A stretch of 54,234 nt of DNA from Fusobacterium sp. DD2. Lineage in GTDB: Bacteria; Fusobacteriota; Fusobacteriia; Fusobacteriales; Fusobacteriaceae. The stretch's first letter is position 1. Every line of letters starts with the position of its first letter. The position numbers and the translations under genes were made by a program. This document shows positions 1 through 9,663 of this stretch, piece after piece. The notes beneath the pieces were generated by a model. It worked only from the letters and a program-made list of their open reading frames with translations. It was not told the DNA's origin and ran no database searches. The DNA is taken from NCBI RefSeq assembly GCF_018205345.1, contig NZ_JADRHM010000007.1, positions 1 through 54,234 on the forward strand, read 5' to 3'.

Positions 1-28
1 GGGACTCATGTGAGTCCCCTTTTCTTTA
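1..28. terminator. Terminator hairpin beyond nifJ
   Basis: An 8-bp perfect stem (GGGACTCA at 1-8, TGAGTCCC at 11-18) is followed on the plus strand by a T-rich stretch (21-27). It lies 22 bases past the nifJ stop, so it probably ends nifJ transcription. The matching minus-strand T tract would lie outside the window. The plus-strand T tract suggests it also serves a convergent gene beyond the left edge. Confidence 0.6.
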
Positions 29-40
29 TGTTATATGGTA

Positions 41-3000
41 CTATTTGTCAGCTTCTTCAGAATAATCTAAGCTTGCTAGACGTTTATATTGTCTCCATCT
101 CTTTTGAGAGTCTTTTTGGTTTTGTTTGAATAATCTGTCAGCAGCAGCTGGGTTAGTTTTCTTCAATGACATATATCTAGTTTCACCCATTAGGTAATCT
201 TGATATAGTTCCCATTTAGGTTCTTTACAGTCTATTTGAAGAGGGTTCTTTCCTTCAGCTTCTAATGCAGGATTGTATCTGAATATTGGCCAGTATCCGC
301 ATTCTGTAGCTAACTTCATTTCTAATTGAGATTTATCCATACCTTTTTTAACTCCGTGGTTAATACAAGGTGCATAAGCAATTATAATTGAAGGTCCTTT
401 GTGAGCTTCTGCTTCTTGGATAGCTTTCAAGTATTGTTGTTGGTTAGCTCCCATAGAAACTTGTCCAACATAGATGTGTCCATAGCTCATGCAGATAGCT
501 GCAAGGTCTTTTTTCTTAATTGGTTTTCCTGCTGCAGCGAATTTAGCAACTGCTCCTGTAGGAGTTGCTTTAGAAGCTTGTCCTCCAGTATTTGAGTAAA
601 CTTCTGTATCCATAACGATTACGTTGATATCTTCGTTAGTTGCAAGAACGTGGTCTAATCCACCATAACCGATGTCATATGCCCATCCGTCTCCACCGAT
701 GATCCATTGAGATTTTTTAACAAGATATTGTTTTAATCCCATGATTTCTTTTGCATATTCTTCATTAGATTTTTCTAATATAGCTATAATCTTAGGAGAT
801 ACTTCTCTAGTTGCAGCAGCATATGCTCTTCCTTCTATCCATTTTTGGAATAGATCTTTTAATTCAGGAGATACTGTATCCATATTCTTTTCCATTACAT
901 GTTGAATTCTATCTCTTAAAGCTTCAACACCTATATGCATACCAAATCCATACTCAGCGTTGTCTTCAAATAGAGATGAAGCCCATGATGGTCCTTCTCC
1001 ATTACAGTTTTTAGTATATGGAGTTGATGGAGCAGATCCACTGTATACTGATGAACATCCTGATGCGTTAGAAGCCATCATTCTGTCTCCGAATAATTGA
1101 GAAATAACTTTCAAGTAAGGAGTTTCTCCACATCCTGGACAAGCACCATTGAATTCAAATAGTGGTTGACAGAATTGAGATCCTTTTACTGTTGAAGTTG
1201 ATAATCTATCATTTTTGTATGATACTTTTCCATATAAGTAAGTAGCTTTAACGTCTTCTTTGCTTTCAATTGATTCAGCAAGAGGTTTCATGATTAAAGC
1301 TTTCTTAGGAGCTGGACATACGTTAGCACATGATCCACATCCAACACAGTCAAGTGGAGTAACTTGCATTCTGTATGTTACATCTTCTAATCCTTTTCCA
1401 ATAGCTTTAACTGTAGTTAATTCTACTGGTGATGCATCTTTTTCTTCCTTAGTAATTAAGAAAGGTCTGATAGCAGCATGTGGACATACGAATGAACATT
1501 GGTTACATTGGATACAGTTTTCAGGTTGCCAAACTGGTACGTTAACTGCAACTCCTCTCTTTTCGAATGAAGCAGTTCCGTTTTCAAATGTTCCATCTTC
1601 TCTTCCATTAAATGCTGATACTGGAAGTTCATTTCCTTTTAGTGCTCCTATTGGATTAACGATATCTTTTACGAAGTTAGTTAGTACTTCAGTTTTACAG
1701 TTACATGTATCGTTTTCTACAGCTTCTACTTTCTTTTCTTCAACTGGTAAGTTAGCCCAAGCTGGATCAACTTCAATTTCAACGATTCCTGAAGCTCCCA
1801 TATCTATAGCTTTATAGTTTAATTGAACTATGTCGTCACCTTTTTTACCATAAGATTTTAAAGCATAGTCTTTCATATATTGTTGTGCTTCTTCAAATGG
1901 AATAATTTCAGCTAATTTGAAGAATGCAGCTTGCATTATTGTATTAGTTCTTCTTCCTAATCCAATTTCTTCAGCAAGTTTAGTAGCGTTGATTATAAAT
2001 AATTTAGCTTTTGCTTTAGCTAAGTCTCTCTTAACGTTGTTAGGAATTAGACGAATTGCTTCTTCTTTATCCCAAATACAGTTTAGTAGGAATTTTCCTC
2101 CTTCTTTGATACCTGAAGTCATATCATAGTGATATAAGTATGAAGGAACTGAACATGCTACGAAGTTAGGACTTGAAACTAAATATGTAGATTTAATAGG
2201 GTTCTTACCAAATCTTAAGTGAGATCTAGTAACTCCTCCTGATTTTTTAGAGTCATATGCGAAGTATCCTTGTGCATATAAATCAGTTTTATCTCCGATA
2301 ATTTTGATTGAGTTTTTGTTTGCTCCAACTGTACCGTCTGCTCCTAATCCATAGAATAGACAAGCTTTTGTAGATGGATCAGCAACTGGTAAAGTTTCTC
2401 CAACTTCTAGTGAAGTGAATTTAACGTCATCAATGATACCAACTGTAAAGTTATCTTTTGGTTGGTCTTGTTTTAAGTTATCTAAAGCAGCTTTGATTTG
2501 AGCTGGAGTAGTATCTTTAGAAGAAAGTCCATATCTTCCACCAACGATTACTGGTGCATTTTCTCTACCATAGTAGATTCCTCTTACATCTAGTAATAAT
2601 GGTTCTCCTGGAGCTCCTGGCTCTTTAGTTCTTTCCATTACTGCAATTTTTTCAACTGTTTTAGGCATTTCTTTAAAGAAGTATTCTCTAGAGAATGGTC
2701 TGTATAGGTGAACTGTTAATAATCCAACTTTTTCACCTTTTGCTGCTAAGTATTCAACTGTTTCTTCTGCAGCTTGACATATAGATCCCATAGCTACAAT
2801 TACACGAGTTGCATCTTTAGCTCCTGTATATTTAAATGGTTTATAAACTCTTCCTGTTTCTTTAGAAATTTCTTCCATATAGTGAGCAGCGATATCAGGT
2901 ACTGCATCATAGAATTTGCTTTGTGCTTCTCTTGTTTGGAAGTAAATGTCGTCGTTTTGAGCTGTACCTCTAGTAACTGGATGTTCTGGGTTTAAAGCTC

Positions 3001-3616
3001 TGTCTCTGAATTCTTGAATTGCTTTGTAGTCAACTAATCTCTTACATACATCGTAATCCATCAATTCAATTTTTTGAATTTCGTGTGAAGTTCTGAATCC
3101 ATCAAAGAAGTGTAATACTGGAACTCTTGATTTAATAGCAACTAAGTGTGCTACTGTACCTAAGTCCATAGCTTCTTGAACTGATCCACTGGCAATCATA
3201 GTAAATCCAGTTTGTCTAGCTGCATATATATCTTGGTGGTCACCAAAGATTGATAGAGCTTGAACTGAAAGTGATCTTGCTGATACATGAATAACTCCTG
3301 GTAATAATTCTCCTGCAATTTTGTACATGTTAGGAATTTTAAGTAGTAATCCTTGAGAAGCTGTATATGTAGTTGTTAGTGCACCTGCTTGAAGAGATCC
3401 ATGAACTGATCCTGCAGCTCCCCCTTCTGATTGTAGCTCAACTAATTTTACAGGAACATCAAAAATGTTTTTCATTCCTTTAGAAGCCCATTCATCAACA
3501 TACTCTGCCATAGGTGATGATGGAGTGATAGGATAGATCCCAGCAACTTCTGTAAATGCATAAGACGCATAAGCCGCAGCTGCGTTACCATCCATGGTTT
3601 TCATTACTTTTTTCAT
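41..3616 (-). CDS. nifJ: Pyruvate:ferredoxin (flavodoxin) oxidoreductase
   Basis: Oxidises pyruvate to acetyl-CoA and CO2 and passes electrons to ferredoxin or flavodoxin; a central cytoplasmic enzyme of anaerobic fermentation. At 1191 aa it is the usual single-chain, homodimeric form with all domains fused. Two 4Fe-4S ferredoxin motifs are visible (CIQCNQCSFVCP at 701-712 and CVGCGSCANVCP at 757-768). The thiamine diphosphate domain has CPGCG at 826-830, which supplies ligands of the third cluster, GDGWA at 975-979 and TEVYSNTGGQ at 1004-1013. The N-terminal pyruvate-binding part starts with a YPITPSS motif near residue 28. The ATG start has a GGAGG ribosome site at 3627-3631. It is monocistronic between terminators. 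No clear promoter could be fixed in the AT-rich leader. Confidence 0.97.
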   Translation of the reverse strand: MKKVMKTMDGNAAAAYASYAFTEVAGIYPITPSSPMAEYVDEWASKGMKNIFDVPVKLVELQSEGGAAGSVHGSLQAGALTTTYTASQGLLLKIPNMYKIAGELLPGVIHVSARSLSVQALSIFGDHQDIYAARQTGFTMIASGSVQEAMDLGTVAHLVAIKSRVPVLHFFDGFRTSHEIQKIELMDYDVCKRLVDYKAIQEFRDRALNPEHPVTRGTAQNDDIYFQTREAQSKFYDAVPDIAAHYMEEISKETGRVYKPFKYTGAKDATRVIVAMGSICQAAEETVEYLAAKGEKVGLLTVHLYRPFSREYFFKEMPKTVEKIAVMERTKEPGAPGEPLLLDVRGIYYGRENAPVIVGGRYGLSSKDTTPAQIKAALDNLKQDQPKDNFTVGIIDDVKFTSLEVGETLPVADPSTKACLFYGLGADGTVGANKNSIKIIGDKTDLYAQGYFAYDSKKSGGVTRSHLRFGKNPIKSTYLVSSPNFVACSVPSYLYHYDMTSGIKEGGKFLLNCIWDKEEAIRLIPNNVKRDLAKAKAKLFIINATKLAEEIGLGRRTNTIMQAAFFKLAEIIPFEEAQQYMKDYALKSYGKKGDDIVQLNYKAIDMGASGIVEIEVDPAWANLPVEEKKVEAVENDTCNCKTEVLTNFVKDIVNPIGALKGNELPVSAFNGREDGTFENGTASFEKRGVAVNVPVWQPENCIQCNQCSFVCPHAAIRPFLITKEEKDASPVELTTVKAIGKGLEDVTYRMQVTPLDCVGCGSCANVCPAPKKALIMKPLAESIESKEDVKATYLYGKVSYKNDRLSTSTVKGSQFCQPLFEFNGACPGCGETPYLKVISQLFGDRMMASNASGCSSVYSGSAPSTPYTKNCNGEGPSWASSLFEDNAEYGFGMHIGVEALRDRIQHVMEKNMDTVSPELKDLFQKWIEGRAYAAATREVSPKIIAILEKSNEEYAKEIMGLKQYLVKKSQWIIGGDGWAYDIGYGGLDHVLATNEDINVIVMDTEVYSNTGGQASKATPTGAVAKFAAAGKPIKKKDLAAICMSYGHIYVGQVSMGANQQQYLKAIQEAEAHKGPSIIIAYAPCINHGVKKGMDKSQLEMKLATECGYWPIFRYNPALEAEGKNPLQIDCKEPKWELYQDYLMGETRYMSLKKTNPAAADRLFKQNQKDSQKRWRQYKRLASLDYSEEADK

Positions 3617-3763
3617 AATTTAACTTCCTCCTTTTACTAGTACCATTTCTTAACTTAACTTAAAAATATTTATCTACTAAAATATAAATATATTAAAAGT
3701 ATATTTATAATAATTGTAGGCAATCACATTGTTACAAATATAATTTCAAACAACCCTCATACT

Positions 3764-3811
3764 GAAAAAGCGTATCACCAAATAATAATATTTTTCGTTA
3801 TTTGGTGATAC
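3764..3811 (-). terminator. Terminator of the megL-nhaC operon
   Basis: A 14-bp perfect inverted repeat (3772-3785 and 3798-3811, loop 12) is followed in the minus direction by CTTTTTC. It lies about 65 bases after the stop of the NhaC-family gene. The plus side is also T-rich, but no plus-strand gene feeds it. Confidence 0.75.
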
Positions 3812-3876
3812 CTTTTCCTTAAATACTTTAAAAAAGACTTATGATCTTAATACATATTAGTATTATATCATATTTT

Positions 3877-5250
3877 TTATTCAAAATCTGCATTTTCTTC
3901 TAATTTTTCAGATACCGGAGTTTTATTGACAAATGCAAGAACTGCATCACTAATCTTAGGTATCATAATATAAACTATTGTTACTACCCCTAGTAACATT
4001 TGATACCAAAGTAATGGAATTAGTTGTGCTGGAGATACTCCATTTTGAGTAAATCCTAACAGAATTAACATCTGTGCCCCATATGGTATAGCTCCTTGTG
4101 CAATACATGAGAATATATCTAGAATAGCAGCACTTTCTCTTAAGTCTACGTCATATTTAACAGCTAATTGTTTAGCAATTTGACCATTAACAATTATGGC
4201 AACTGTGTTATTTGCAACAGCTATATCTGTAACTGTTACTAGCATACCAATTCCAAATTTTGCACTTTTCTTACCTATTACCATGTTTTGGATTTTATCA
4301 ATAACCCATTGAACTCCACCCTCTTTTGTAACCATGCTGGCCATTCCACCTGTGATCATTGATAATAGGAATATTTCATTCATTCCTGTAAATCCATTAT
4401 ATATTTCTTTACCAAATTCCAATAGTGTAAAGTTTCCATAAGCTAACCCTATTACTCCAGAAAGTACAACTCCTGAAGCTAAAACTACGAAAACGTTTAC
4501 TCCTACAAGTGCCATGACTAGAACAAATATATAAGGTAATATCTTAATAAATGTATAGTCATGTACCATTGCTTCTGGAACTACATCTGGTCTTCCAAAG
4601 ATGAAAAGCAATACTATTGTTGCAATAGCTGCTGGCGCTGCGATAAATAAGTTAATTCTGAACTTATCTCTCATTGCAACTCCTTGAGTTTTAGTTGCAG
4701 CGATAGTTGTGTCAGATATAACTGATAAGTTATCTCCAAACATTGCTCCACCCATTACTGATGCAAGAATAAGTGCCATAGAAATTCCACTTTTCTCTCC
4801 TAGCCCAACTGCTATCGGTCCAAGTGCAACAATTGCACCAACTGATGTACCAGTGGCTGTAGAAATAAATGCCCCTATGATAAATAATCCAACTGCAATA
4901 TAATGAGGTGGAATATAAGTTATTCCAAAGTTTACTGTTGAGTCAACTCCACCCATTGCTTTTGAAACTGATGCGAATGCTCCAGCAAGTAGATATATTA
5001 TACACATAGTAATTATATCTTCATGCCCACATCCTTTGAGGAATGTATTAAACTTTTCTTCAATTTTCCCTTTGAAGCATAGGAATGCAACAACTACACC
5101 AGCTCCTGCTGCAACTGGTCCAGGTAATTGATAGAAAGCCAGTTCTACGCCTTGGAAGTGTAACACAATCCCAGTTCCTAAATAAATAACGATAAAAACA
5201 ATAAACGGAATCAAACCTTTAAAACTTCCTTTGATTTGCTTTTCTATCAT
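3877..5250 (-). CDS. NhaC-family antiporter/transporter, co-transcribed with megL
   Basis: A 457-aa integral membrane protein with about eleven hydrophobic segments. The motif GDNLSVISDT (172-181) is the hallmark of the NhaC Na+/H+ antiporter superfamily. The family contains true sodium/proton antiporters and also members linked by genome context to sulfur amino acid transport (MetT type). Here the gene starts 25 bases after the end of a methionine gamma-lyase and shares its promoter and terminator. Transport of methionine, a related amino acid, or the 2-oxobutyrate and ammonium-linked products is therefore as plausible as plain pH homeostasis. Family assignment is firm; substrate is inference. 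Confidence 0.85.
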   Translation of the reverse strand: MIEKQIKGSFKGLIPFIVFIVIYLGTGIVLHFQGVELAFYQLPGPVAAGAGVVVAFLCFKGKIEEKFNTFLKGCGHEDIITMCIIYLLAGAFASVSKAMGGVDSTVNFGITYIPPHYIAVGLFIIGAFISTATGTSVGAIVALGPIAVGLGEKSGISMALILASVMGGAMFGDNLSVISDTTIAATKTQGVAMRDKFRINLFIAAPAAIATIVLLFIFGRPDVVPEAMVHDYTFIKILPYIFVLVMALVGVNVFVVLASGVVLSGVIGLAYGNFTLLEFGKEIYNGFTGMNEIFLLSMITGGMASMVTKEGGVQWVIDKIQNMVIGKKSAKFGIGMLVTVTDIAVANNTVAIIVNGQIAKQLAVKYDVDLRESAAILDIFSCIAQGAIPYGAQMLILLGFTQNGVSPAQLIPLLWYQMLLGVVTIVYIMIPKISDAVLAFVNKTPVSEKLEENADFE

Positions 5251-5275
5251 ATATTTTCCCCCATCTTAATATATT

Positions 5276-6463
5276 TTATATTTTATCTAAACCATATTCC
5301 AAATCAGCAATAATATCTTCGATATTTTCTAACCCAACTGATAATCTTACTAATCCGTCAGTAATTCCAGCTGCTTCTCTTTCTTCTTTACTGTATGGTG
5401 AGTGAGTCATTGATGCAGGGTGTTGAATTAGAGTTTCTGTATCTCCTAAAGAAACTGCCAGTGAGCAAAGTTTTACATTATTTAGTAATGTCTTACCAGC
5501 TTCAAATCCACCTTTAAGTTCAAATGAAATCATTGCTCCAAAGTCTTTCATTTGTTTTTTAGCAACTTCATGTCCTGGATGAGTAGCTATTCCTGGGTAG
5601 TATACTCTTTCAACTTTTGGATGATTATTTAAGAATTCAGCAACTTTTCTAGCATTTGCACAGTGACGTTGCATTCTGATTTCCATAGTTTTTAATCCTC
5701 TGATGATATAGAAAGCTTCCTGAGGTCCTAATACAGCTCCTGTCATGTCTTTTACACCAACAAGTCTGATTTGGTCAGCAAGTTCTTTTCTACTTACAGC
5801 GAATCCAGCAACTACGTCTCCGTGTCCATTTATATATTTAGTAGCTGAGTGAACAACTATGTCTACACCTAAAGTTAAAGGTCTTTGTAAATATGGAGTC
5901 GCAAATGTATTGTCAACTATTACTAATGTATTAGGATTAGTATGTGCAACATCCACTATTTTCTTTAAGTCAACTATTTTTAAGTTAGGGTTTGCAGGTG
6001 TTTCTAAGTATACTATACGAGTATTTGGTTTCATTGCTTTTTTAACTGCTTCAGCATCTGATGTATCTAGGAAAGTAACTTCTACACCGAATCTAGTTAA
6101 TCCGTGATTCATTAAAGCAAATGTACATCCATATAGAGTTGTATCAGTTATAACATGATCTCCAGCTTTTAAGAATGTCCATAGAGTTGATGAGATTGCT
6201 CCAATTCCTGATGATGTTGCAACTGCTGCTTCTCCTTCTTCTAATGCTGCAACTCTAGCTTCTGCTATTGCAGTTGTAGGGTTTCCTAAACGAGAATAAA
6301 TAAATCCATCTTCTTGAAGAGCAAAACGTCTTCCACCTTGTTCTGCAGAATCAAATACGAATGTAGATGTTTGATAAATAGGTACTGCTAATGCACCATA
6401 ACCATTTTTTGTTGCTCCAGCATGTATTGCTTTTGTTCCAAATCCAAAATTTTTTTCTTTCAT
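5276..6463 (-). CDS. megL: Methionine gamma-lyase, copy 1
   Basis: A PLP enzyme of the Cys/Met metabolism family that splits L-methionine to methanethiol, 2-oxobutyrate and ammonia; also expected to act on homocysteine and cysteine. Visible landmarks are the YSRLGNP phosphate-binding segment (Tyr56, Arg58), Tyr111 and Cys113 in TTLYGCTF (a Cys at this place is typical of methionine gamma-lyases), Asp184, and the PLP lysine Lys209 in SATKY. At 395 aa it is full length. It differs from the copy at 9721-10911 at only 16 aligned positions by my hand alignment. It is first in an operon with the NhaC-family gene. The promoter block upstream is shared with copy 2. Confidence 0.95.
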   Translation of the reverse strand: MKEKNFGFGTKAIHAGATKNGYGALAVPIYQTSTFVFDSAEQGGRRFALQEDGFIYSRLGNPTTAIAEARVAALEEGEAAVATSSGIGAISSTLWTFLKAGDHVITDTTLYGCTFALMNHGLTRFGVEVTFLDTSDAEAVKKAMKPNTRIVYLETPANPNLKIVDLKKIVDVAHTNPNTLVIVDNTFATPYLQRPLTLGVDIVVHSATKYINGHGDVVAGFAVSRKELADQIRLVGVKDMTGAVLGPQEAFYIIRGLKTMEIRMQRHCANARKVAEFLNNHPKVERVYYPGIATHPGHEVAKKQMKDFGAMISFELKGGFEAGKTLLNNVKLCSLAVSLGDTETLIQHPASMTHSPYSKEEREAAGITDGLVRLSVGLENIEDIIADLEYGLDKI

Positions 6464-6506
6464 TTTAAACCCCCTCGTATTTTTTTACAGAATTCAACAT
6501 AAATTC

Positions 6507-6577
6507 CTATAGTATAATAATAGTATAATTTGAACTATAAATCAATACTTTTTACTAAAAACTGTCATAGTACAGTT
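6507..6577 (-). promoter_or_regulatory. Promoter/operator block of megL copy 1
   Basis: Minus-strand promoter: -35 TTGATT (6540-6545), 17-bp spacer, -10 TATTAT (6517-6522). Just upstream is an 18-bp interrupted palindrome AACTGT-N6-ACAGTT (6560-6577). The whole 71-bp block matches the block in front of megL copy 2 (10964-11034) at 65 of 71 positions with no gap. The palindrome and -35 are identical in both. It is a likely binding site for the MocR regulator coded beside copy 2. Confidence 0.75.
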
Positions 6578-6590
6578 AAAAAAAGCTTTT

Positions 6591-6622
6591 TTAAAAAAAC
6601 AGAAGAGAAAAATCTCTTCTGT
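6591..6622 (-). terminator. Terminator of the abgB-yfcC operon
   Basis: A 10-bp perfect stem (ACAGAAGAGA at 6599-6608, TCTCTTCTGT at 6613-6622, loop of four) is followed on the minus strand by a run of T. It lies 22 bases past the yfcC-type stop. Confidence 0.8.
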
Positions 6623-6643
6623 TTTAAAGATAATTTTTATCAA

Positions 6644-8047
6644 TTATACATAACTTATTTTTACTGCAACAGCAAGTGAAATCAGTGCAATAATAGTTAA
6701 TATAACAATGAGTGGCATCAAGAACTTATACCATTTTTTTAATGGAACTCTTGACCAAGATAACAACATCAAAAGTGTTCCGTATGTAAACCATGTCATA
6801 TTAGTTATACCGTCACCAAACTGGTAAGCTAATATTGCAGTCTGTCTTGTTAAACCAACTAAATCTGCTAAAGGAATAACTAAAGGCATCAAAGCCATTG
6901 CTTTTCCTGATCCTGAAGGAACAAGACCATTAAGAAGAGATACTATGATAAATATACCAATTGCTGAAGCTACTGGTGGCCAACCTTGAATTGCATTTGA
7001 TAATGTGTGAATTATTGGGTCAACTGCTCCACCTGCATCAAGTATCCATTGTACCCCTCTTGCAATACCAACTATTAAAGCACCATTTATTGAGTTTTTC
7101 ATACCTTGTATCATATGATTAACTATTGTATCTACACCCATCTTATTGATTATTCCTAACAGAATTCCATAAGCCAGAAATGCAGCTGTCATATCATTTA
7201 TATTCCATCCAAGTTTCATCATACCAAATACAATGAATATAAATGTAATAGCTAAAGTTATAAGTGATAATTTTTGAGCAAAAGTCATTTCCTGTTTATT
7301 TAACTCTTCAAAATCCATCTTAAGATCAGATACATCTACGTCTTTAGTTAGTGATAGTTCTGGATTTTTCTTAACTTTATTTGCATACCTTACTGTATAT
7401 ATCATAGCAACAGCAACAAATATCACAAATACAACAGTTCTGAATCCCATACCAGAAAATAATTTTAATTCAGCAATTTCATGGCTTACTCCAACTGTAT
7501 ACATATTTGTTGGCCCAATAGCAAATGATACAAATAGTCCTAAGATTACAACTGCAGCTGCAGTCATTGCATCATAACCAAGAGAGATAATAATTGGAAT
7601 TACTATTGGTACAAAAGGAATAGCTGCTTCTATCCACCCTAAAAATCCACCAAGTATTGAGAAGAAAATCATAAAAATCCAAATCAGTGCATTACTGTCT
7701 TTCTTTTTACCTGTAGCTTTAACCAGCATTGAAATACCCATTCCTAAAGCCCCACTCTGTGTAAGTACTTCAACTACTCCTCCAACTATAAGTATTAAGA
7801 ATACAATACTTCCTGAACCAATAAGTCCATATGGAACTGCTCTAAAAAAGTCTAGAAAATCAACTGGTGAACGAGAAACAGCATGATATGATGTTGGATC
7901 AATAACTGTTCTGCCATTTACAACAACTCTTTCATAAGCCCCAGGACTTACAACAAAACTTAGTAATCCAGCAATTATTATTACCGCAAATAACAATGCA
8001 TATGGATTTATATTTCTGCTTTTCTTTTCTTTATTCTTATTAAACAT
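6644..8047 (-). CDS. YfcC/DcuC-type membrane carrier
   Basis: A 467-aa protein with about twelve hydrophobic segments and a basic N-terminus. Its overall look, including the GGFLGWIEAAIPF segment and the C-terminal GLVPSGSGKAMALMPL segment, fits the YfcC family of the DcuC/AbgT-like ion transporter group. These are proton- or sodium-driven carriers of carboxylates, peptides or aminoacyl compounds. It lies 42 bases after the M20 amidohydrolase gene and is transcribed with it, so it most likely imports the amidohydrolase substrate. Family is well supported; substrate is not known. Confidence 0.8.
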   Translation of the reverse strand: MFNKNKEKKSRNINPYALLFAVIIIAGLLSFVVSPGAYERVVVNGRTVIDPTSYHAVSRSPVDFLDFFRAVPYGLIGSGSIVFLILIVGGVVEVLTQSGALGMGISMLVKATGKKKDSNALIWIFMIFFSILGGFLGWIEAAIPFVPIVIPIIISLGYDAMTAAAVVILGLFVSFAIGPTNMYTVGVSHEIAELKLFSGMGFRTVVFVIFVAVAMIYTVRYANKVKKNPELSLTKDVDVSDLKMDFEELNKQEMTFAQKLSLITLAITFIFIVFGMMKLGWNINDMTAAFLAYGILLGIINKMGVDTIVNHMIQGMKNSINGALIVGIARGVQWILDAGGAVDPIIHTLSNAIQGWPPVASAIGIFIIVSLLNGLVPSGSGKAMALMPLVIPLADLVGLTRQTAILAYQFGDGITNMTWFTYGTLLMLLSWSRVPLKKWYKFLMPLIVILTIIALISLAVAVKISYV

Positions 8048-8089
8048 AAAAAACCTCCACTTTTAGTAATTGCTCTGTAACCCTATATT

Positions 8090-9532
8090 CTATTTTTCTA
8101 TTTCTGGATTTCTTGGTTTAATCTCCTTAGGAACAGATGTAACATAATCTCCTACTACATCTTTAAATTCCTTTTTAGCTTTTTCAATAAGTTCAGGATG
8201 TTTTACCATATTGATTGCTGCTGTTGCCATTCCACCAACTGCTGCAAAAAGTCCTTTTTTAGCAATATCTGATTTTGCCTGAGAACACATTTGCCATGAA
8301 TGCAATGGAGTTCCAACTGCAGCTGTAGCCATAAACATCTGTGCTGTAGGAATATAATGGCTTAACTCTCCTGCATCTGATGTTATAACTTGAGGTGCTC
8401 CGTATTTTCCATCAAATGGAGCCATCTCTGTATCTAACCCATTTGAAATCATCTTATCTGCTAATTCTGTTCCTAACTGGTTGATAAGCTGTTTTCTTGC
8501 ACTGTTACGTGCTTCATCACTTAAAGAATTATAAAACTCTTTAGCTAGTTTTATATCCTTTTCATCAAACTTAGGTAAACCAAATTCTTTTATAGAATCA
8601 TATAAAACTTTAGACATAACTAAGTTTGGAACAAAATCTGCAATAGCTATTTTAAAGTCTATCTCAACTTCTGTACCACACATCATTGCAGCACCTTTAG
8701 CTATATTATTTATTCTATGATATATCTCTGTTGAATCCTGAATTTTATTACTTCTTATGAAATAGTATAAAGTTGCATTTGGTTGTACAACGTTAGGTGC
8801 CTTACTTCCAGCATCTAAGTAAGAGTAATGTATTCTTGCATCTGATACAACATGTTCTCTTAAGTAATTTACACCAACATTCATCAGTTCAGCACTATCT
8901 AAAGCGGATCTTCCTAATTCAGGTGCAGCAGCAGCATGTGAAGGTATTCCTTTAAATTTGTACACTGCTATGGTATTAGCTAATGATCCTCCATCCCATA
9001 TTGCGTTATAAAAAGCTGGATGCCATGTAAAAGCAAAATCTACTCCTTTGTAGACTCCGTCACGTCCAAAAAAAACTTTGGCTGCGTCCCTTTCTTCTGA
9101 AGGAGATCCAAATAGTTTAACAGTTCCAGGGATATTGTGTCTTTCAAGATAATCGGCAATAACAAGAGCCGCACCCACAGTTCCACTACCTAAAAGGTTG
9201 TGTCCACAACCATGACCTGCTTCCTGATTTTCTATTGCTTGTTCTACTGGTTTAGACGCTACTTGGCTAAGTCCTGGTAATGCATCATATTCACAAGATA
9301 TACCTATAACTGGTTTTCCTGATCCTTTTGTTGCTACAAAAGCTGTTTTCATTCCAGAAATACCTGTTTCTACAGAAAAACCTTTTTCTTTCATTACTTT
9401 AATGATTTCCTCTGCAGATTTATACTCTTCCAATCCTAATTCAGGATTATCCCATAAATAATTACAAAGATTCTCATATATTGGTCTATTTTCTTCAACT
9501 ATATTTTTAATTTCATTTATAAATTTATCCAA
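8090..9532 (-). CDS. M20-family amidohydrolase, AbgB-like (TTG start)
   Basis: A zinc-dependent amidohydrolase of the M20 family, closest in look to AbgB, the p-aminobenzoyl-glutamate hydrolase B subunit. Visible motifs are EYDALPG (81-87), HGCGHN (107-112), SPSEERD (143-149), a histidine at 171, and PSHAAAAP in the dimerisation domain. Length 480 aa is normal for AbgB. The start is TTG (9530-9532), eight bases after a strong GGGGAGG site at 9541-9547; no in-frame ATG lies near. There is no abgA partner. Co-transcription with a YfcC carrier and position between two methionine gamma-lyase genes suggest it may deacylate an N-acyl or peptidyl sulfur amino acid rather than a folate fragment; that is inference. 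Confidence 0.85.
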   Translation of the reverse strand: MDKFINEIKNIVEENRPIYENLCNYLWDNPELGLEEYKSAEEIIKVMKEKGFSVETGISGMKTAFVATKGSGKPVIGISCEYDALPGLSQVASKPVEQAIENQEAGHGCGHNLLGSGTVGAALVIADYLERHNIPGTVKLFGSPSEERDAAKVFFGRDGVYKGVDFAFTWHPAFYNAIWDGGSLANTIAVYKFKGIPSHAAAAPELGRSALDSAELMNVGVNYLREHVVSDARIHYSYLDAGSKAPNVVQPNATLYYFIRSNKIQDSTEIYHRINNIAKGAAMMCGTEVEIDFKIAIADFVPNLVMSKVLYDSIKEFGLPKFDEKDIKLAKEFYNSLSDEARNSARKQLINQLGTELADKMISNGLDTEMAPFDGKYGAPQVITSDAGELSHYIPTAQMFMATAAVGTPLHSWQMCSQAKSDIAKKGLFAAVGGMATAAINMVKHPELIEKAKKEFKDVVGDYVTSVPKEIKPRNPEIEK

Positions 9533-9663
9533 GATGATAACCTCCCCTTGAGTATTGAAATGTAATATTTTATTCCTATGTATTGCTCAAAAGAAGCAAT
9601 TTTTAGTCAATTACTCCAATATTCTTTTTTTATAAAAAGATTAATTAACAATATTATATATTT

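Noticed and set aside
1260-1817. A 185-aa plus-strand open frame inside nifJ
   Set aside because: It is antisense to a conserved gene, Ser/Thr-rich as expected from the reverse of a real frame, and has no ribosome site.
6464-6640. SAM riboswitch in front of the methionine gamma-lyase genes
   Set aside because: The leaders are short and AT-rich with no GC-rich multi-stem core; the shared feature is a promoter/operator block instead.
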